NCBI GenBank assembly: GCA_964568805.1
Contig: CAZMRW010000091.1
Span: 1-16,675, forward strand
Origin: CAZMRW01 sp964568805
GTDB taxonomy: Bacteria; Pseudomonadota; Gammaproteobacteria; Methylococcales; Methylomonadaceae
DNA length: 16,675 nucleotides
Direction: 5' to 3'
The position numbers and the translations under genes were made by a program. Positions 14,315 through 16,675 of the stretch are shown here, piece by piece (within the stretch, counting starts at the first letter, position 1; each line of letters begins with the position of its first letter). The notes beneath the pieces are model-generated. The model ran no database searches, was not told where the DNA came from, and saw nothing but the letters and a program-made list of their open reading frames with translations.

Positions 14315-16393
14315 ATGATGCGACGTATCTGCATGGTGCCGAGTAATACGCTGACATCCCCCCAGCAGGCGAGTGAGTTCGCACTTAAGATCATCGAGTG
14401 GCCGATCTTTCAGGATTATCTCAGCGAAACCCTTGGTCTCCCGCTCTTTGCCACGCCGCAGGTTCCCGATGATCAGGACTGGTGGGATGTTGGCCAGCGC
14501 GCCTATGCCGCTCTTCTCTCTCGTCGTCACAAAGGAAAGGTGACTTTCGAAAGAGTAAATGCCGACAACCCAAAGCGTCCCGACATATCAACCTTCAACG
14601 GTCCATTCGTTTTGAGATTCGCGTTTGGCGGAATTACCAAGACGCCACCTCTAAAGTACCCCAAGCGAGAACCGGGGCGGTCGGAAATCTACGAAATTAA
14701 ACCGAACAACAGGAAGGGCGAAAAGGACGCTCAAAAGAAATTGGAGGATGTCGAAAAGAGCTATGTTGGTTACGGTATCAGTAACATCTACCGACGCGGC
14801 ATCACCTATCCCACTAATTTCATCAAAACCATCGAGCTCAAGTCAAAGTACATCGACGTTTGGCGATACCTGATGAACCTTGGGCTGGCAGATGTAAAAA
14901 TCAGCATTCAGTCGGTCGATATCGAAGTTTATCGGCCGCCCCTGCACCCAGGAGTGCTGCTCTACAAGATCTGCGTCACCGTCGAGCAACCCGACAATTT
15001 CTCGAGGGCTTCCGCTGTAGTCGCCGCAAGTTTGGCCATAAGAATGATGCTAGTTGTTAACAGCATCGGCCAAGACAAAGAAGTAAAGACAGCGGCTCTA
15101 GCTATTGGAGAGACACTGGAGCCGGCCGAACCGGGGTTTGCCGACCCGAGGCAGGTTTCGCCCATCATCGCTGGTCGCGACCTCTCCAAGATGCCTTATC
15201 TCAAGCTTGTCCCTGACTCGATCGTGGACGAGTTGAAAGACAAGCTTGGAGCAATCCGCGACGCCATGTATTCGCGTCTTATAGGTAGTCCGGGAGAGCA
15301 GTATTTTCTATGTTGCGACGAGGCTTATTACGAGAACACAATCAAGGGCCCGAGCCTCGCCAAGGTGCGCTCGCAGATTGCCATGTTGGGATTTGGAAGC
15401 AGCGTTCGATCTACGTTTGGATCTTCGATGCTAGGAATGCTTCCGGCGGTTATTGTTACTGGCAAGGAATTAGTAAAAGGCTCGCCTGGCATGGCAGTCG
15501 GGGCTGCGAAATGGGCGTACGCTCATCCAGAAGAAACTTTGATTATTGTCACCGTCGTCGTGGTTGTAACTGCGGCACTCATTCTAAGTGCTGGCTTGGC
15601 TGCAGCACCTTTGGCGGCTGCCGAAGGTACCGGTGCTGTTGCCCTCGGTGGCACCGTAGTCGCGGGAGAGGCTGGAGGTGCCATTCTTGGTGGGACAGTA
15701 GTTGCTGAAGGAGCGACAGGCGCTACAGCGCTTGCAGGCACCGCAACAACAGGGGGAGCAGCTAGCACCATTACCGCACTAGCTTCAACCGAAGGAACAG
15801 TTATCGGGATCCCCACGACGATAATGGCTCAGACACCTGGTATAGCCAATGTTGTAGCAGCTGCAGTCCCCGACGCTGCACTTGCCAGCGGCGCCACCGG
15901 AGGTACTACCGCTGCTTCCACGTCCGCCTGGGTTCGGACAGCATTAGCGGCGCAACCTACAGCTACCGAATTGGCTGACGTTGCCATGCAGAAAGAAGTA
16001 GATAAGCTGTTGTTCGACGTTATGCTTGAGGTTGCGAAAAAGAAGGTTCTGCCTACAGTTGTACCCATGATCGCCGGTGCCGCAGTTATCGGGATTTCAG
16101 CCGCTCCGGCGTATGCTGCCTCTTCACCAATTAGTAGAAGCCCATCCGGCGATGGGGCTACGATTATCGATAGGCCTCCGTCCGTCACTAAACCCGAGTC
16201 AATGATCGCGATGCAAACTGGCAAACTCTTAGTGATCCGTGTTCCTCGGTTGATGCCCTATCCATTTACCACACCTCCCAAACTTTATGAGCCGTTTAAT
16301 GCAGACCGCTTTATCGATAAGAGCGCCCACTTAGTTCGCCCTCAGACTCCTCTCGGTACTCTCAGGATGTTGGGAGTTCTGCGCGTGACGTGA
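14315..16393 (+). CDS. Large protein with nuclease-like N-domain and hydrophobic Ala/Gly-rich region
   Basis: I do not recognise this 692-residue protein as a whole. Residues 79-150 resemble a PD-(D/E)XK nuclease core: E79, D90 (RPDIST), E127-I-K129 (EIYEIKP) and a following helix AQKKLEDVEKSY. The run RPDI...YEIKP...A..L...Y is common in toxin-type restriction-endonuclease folds, though the domain could be non-catalytic. A strongly hydrophobic segment spans 408-435, followed by an Ala/Gly/Thr-rich region with repeated GTVVA motifs to about 545. Another hydrophobic stretch lies at 579-602. The C-terminus is Pro-rich with a PRLMPYPFTTPPKLYEP segment. There is no N-terminal signal peptide. Tandem ATGs at 14315 and 14318 follow a GGAG at 14300-14303; the ATG at 14333 is an alternative. 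A six-codon ORF (MENSKR, 14298-14318) overlaps the start, so coupling is possible. An effector or toxin role is inference. Confidence 0.8.
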   Translation: MMRRICMVPSNTLTSPQQASEFALKIIEWPIFQDYLSETLGLPLFATPQVPDDQDWWDVGQRAYAALLSRRHKGKVTFERVNADNPKRPDISTFNGPFVLRFAFGGITKTPPLKYPKREPGRSEIYEIKPNNRKGEKDAQKKLEDVEKSYVGYGISNIYRRGITYPTNFIKTIELKSKYIDVWRYLMNLGLADVKISIQSVDIEVYRPPLHPGVLLYKICVTVEQPDNFSRASAVVAASLAIRMMLVVNSIGQDKEVKTAALAIGETLEPAEPGFADPRQVSPIIAGRDLSKMPYLKLVPDSIVDELKDKLGAIRDAMYSRLIGSPGEQYFLCCDEAYYENTIKGPSLAKVRSQIAMLGFGSSVRSTFGSSMLGMLPAVIVTGKELVKGSPGMAVGAAKWAYAHPEETLIIVTVVVVVTAALILSAGLAAAPLAAAEGTGAVALGGTVVAGEAGGAILGGTVVAEGATGATALAGTATTGGAASTITALASTEGTVIGIPTTIMAQTPGIANVVAAAVPDAALASGATGGTTAASTSAWVRTALAAQPTATELADVAMQKEVDKLLFDVMLEVAKKKVLPTVVPMIAGAAVIGISAAPAYAASSPISRSPSGDGATIIDRPPSVTKPESMIAMQTGKLLVIRVPRLMPYPFTTPPKLYEPFNADRFIDKSAHLVRPQTPLGTLRMLGVLRVT

Positions 16394-16675
16394 TTGGAGC
16401 AGGAAAAATCTATAGGATAAGGTTGAATTGATTTTATTGATTCAGCGGTGTACTTACCCCAAAATCCGCGAATGCCTGCTTCTGAAACAATAGAACAATA
16501 CTCTCACGATCTCCTGTGGGTCGATATCAACGAATCTCAAAAAAAATGGAATGGCTGTTTCTTGCGATTTTTTCACGTGGGTATCTCTTTGACTGGTATG
16601 ACTACCAATGACATTTGATACTCATCTATTAACAGCTTTCCGTGGCACAGGTTGTGGTTCGAGCTTAACGGCAGC
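16394..16675. other. Right-edge region after the nuclease-like gene
   Basis: About 280 bases in which I see only the weak ORF at 16472-16618. An imperfect TGAAT/ATTCA hairpin lies near 16423-16443 but lacks a T-run, so no clear terminator is visible. No RNA gene or repeat stands out. Confidence 0.5.
16472..16618 (+). CDS. Weak small ORF at right edge
   Basis: 48 codons beginning MPASETIEQY. The frame is open leftward to the stop at 16424-16426, so a longer product from a GTG at 16448 is possible. There is no good ribosome binding site and no recognised family. An A8 run near 16540-16547 sits where a frameshift would join another frame (MEWLFLAIFSRG...), so this could be a damaged gene. It may equally be chance. 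Confidence 0.25.
   Translation: MPASETIEQYSHDLLWVDINESQKKWNGCFLRFFHVGISLTGMTTNDI

Noticed and set aside
15829..16224. Minus-strand 131-codon ORF opposite the second cargo gene
   Set aside because: Arises from the Ala/Gly/Thr-rich composition of the + strand gene.
1..16675. CRISPR arrays, tRNA or rRNA genes, complete insertion sequences
   Set aside because: I looked for regular direct repeats, cloverleaf-like arms and transposase motifs and saw none.

Overview
The first two thirds of the window (about 1-10576) is a conjugative mating-pair-formation operon of the RP4/IncP type. It reads trbC (5' end outside the window), trbD, trbE, trbF, trbG, trbH, trbI, trbJ, a trbK-like lipoprotein gene, trbL, a trbN-like transglycosylase gene and a trbP (TraX-like) gene, all on the + strand. 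Most junctions overlap or are only a few bases long. Gene order and protein lengths follow the RP4 trb operon as I remember it, except that trbM is missing between trbL and trbN. Such operons are carried by plasmids and integrative elements of Proteobacteria. Moderate base composition by eye and the RP4-like sequence fit a beta- or gammaproteobacterial host, but I cannot name a genus.

Between about 10577 and 11283 lies a mostly non-coding stretch. It holds two tiny ORFs that may be gene relics, a degenerate tandem repeat, a perfect dyad GTGCAA-GT-TTGCAC that resembles a TraR-type tra box, and two possible sigma-70 promoters, ahead of a strong ribosome binding site.

The last third (11284-16393) is a cargo module unrelated to trb. 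The first gene encodes an 854-residue protein with an alternating polar/hydrophobic (beta-hairpin-like) stretch followed by a charged helical region, a proline-rich linker, hexapeptide repeats, a second charged helix, a Trp/Tyr-rich block and a C-terminal domain that reads like the soluble domain of type II secretion pseudopilin GspG. It ends in a short tail, WFDYTPTSGLDIEID. The second gene encodes a 692-residue protein with a PD-(D/E)XK-nuclease-like signature near its N-terminus, a strongly hydrophobic segment and a long Ala/Gly/Thr-rich region. Between them, a decayed-looking stretch ends in a 22-codon mini-ORF that repeats the tail of the first protein, mostly with synonymous codon changes.

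The two parts may be linked as backbone and cargo: the trb genes would build the mating channel and pilus, TrbK would block redundant entry, and the downstream pair is accessory load. An effector/toxin-like role for that pair is inference. The repeated tail peptide is the most unusual signal in the window. The last 280 bases hold only one weak small ORF.
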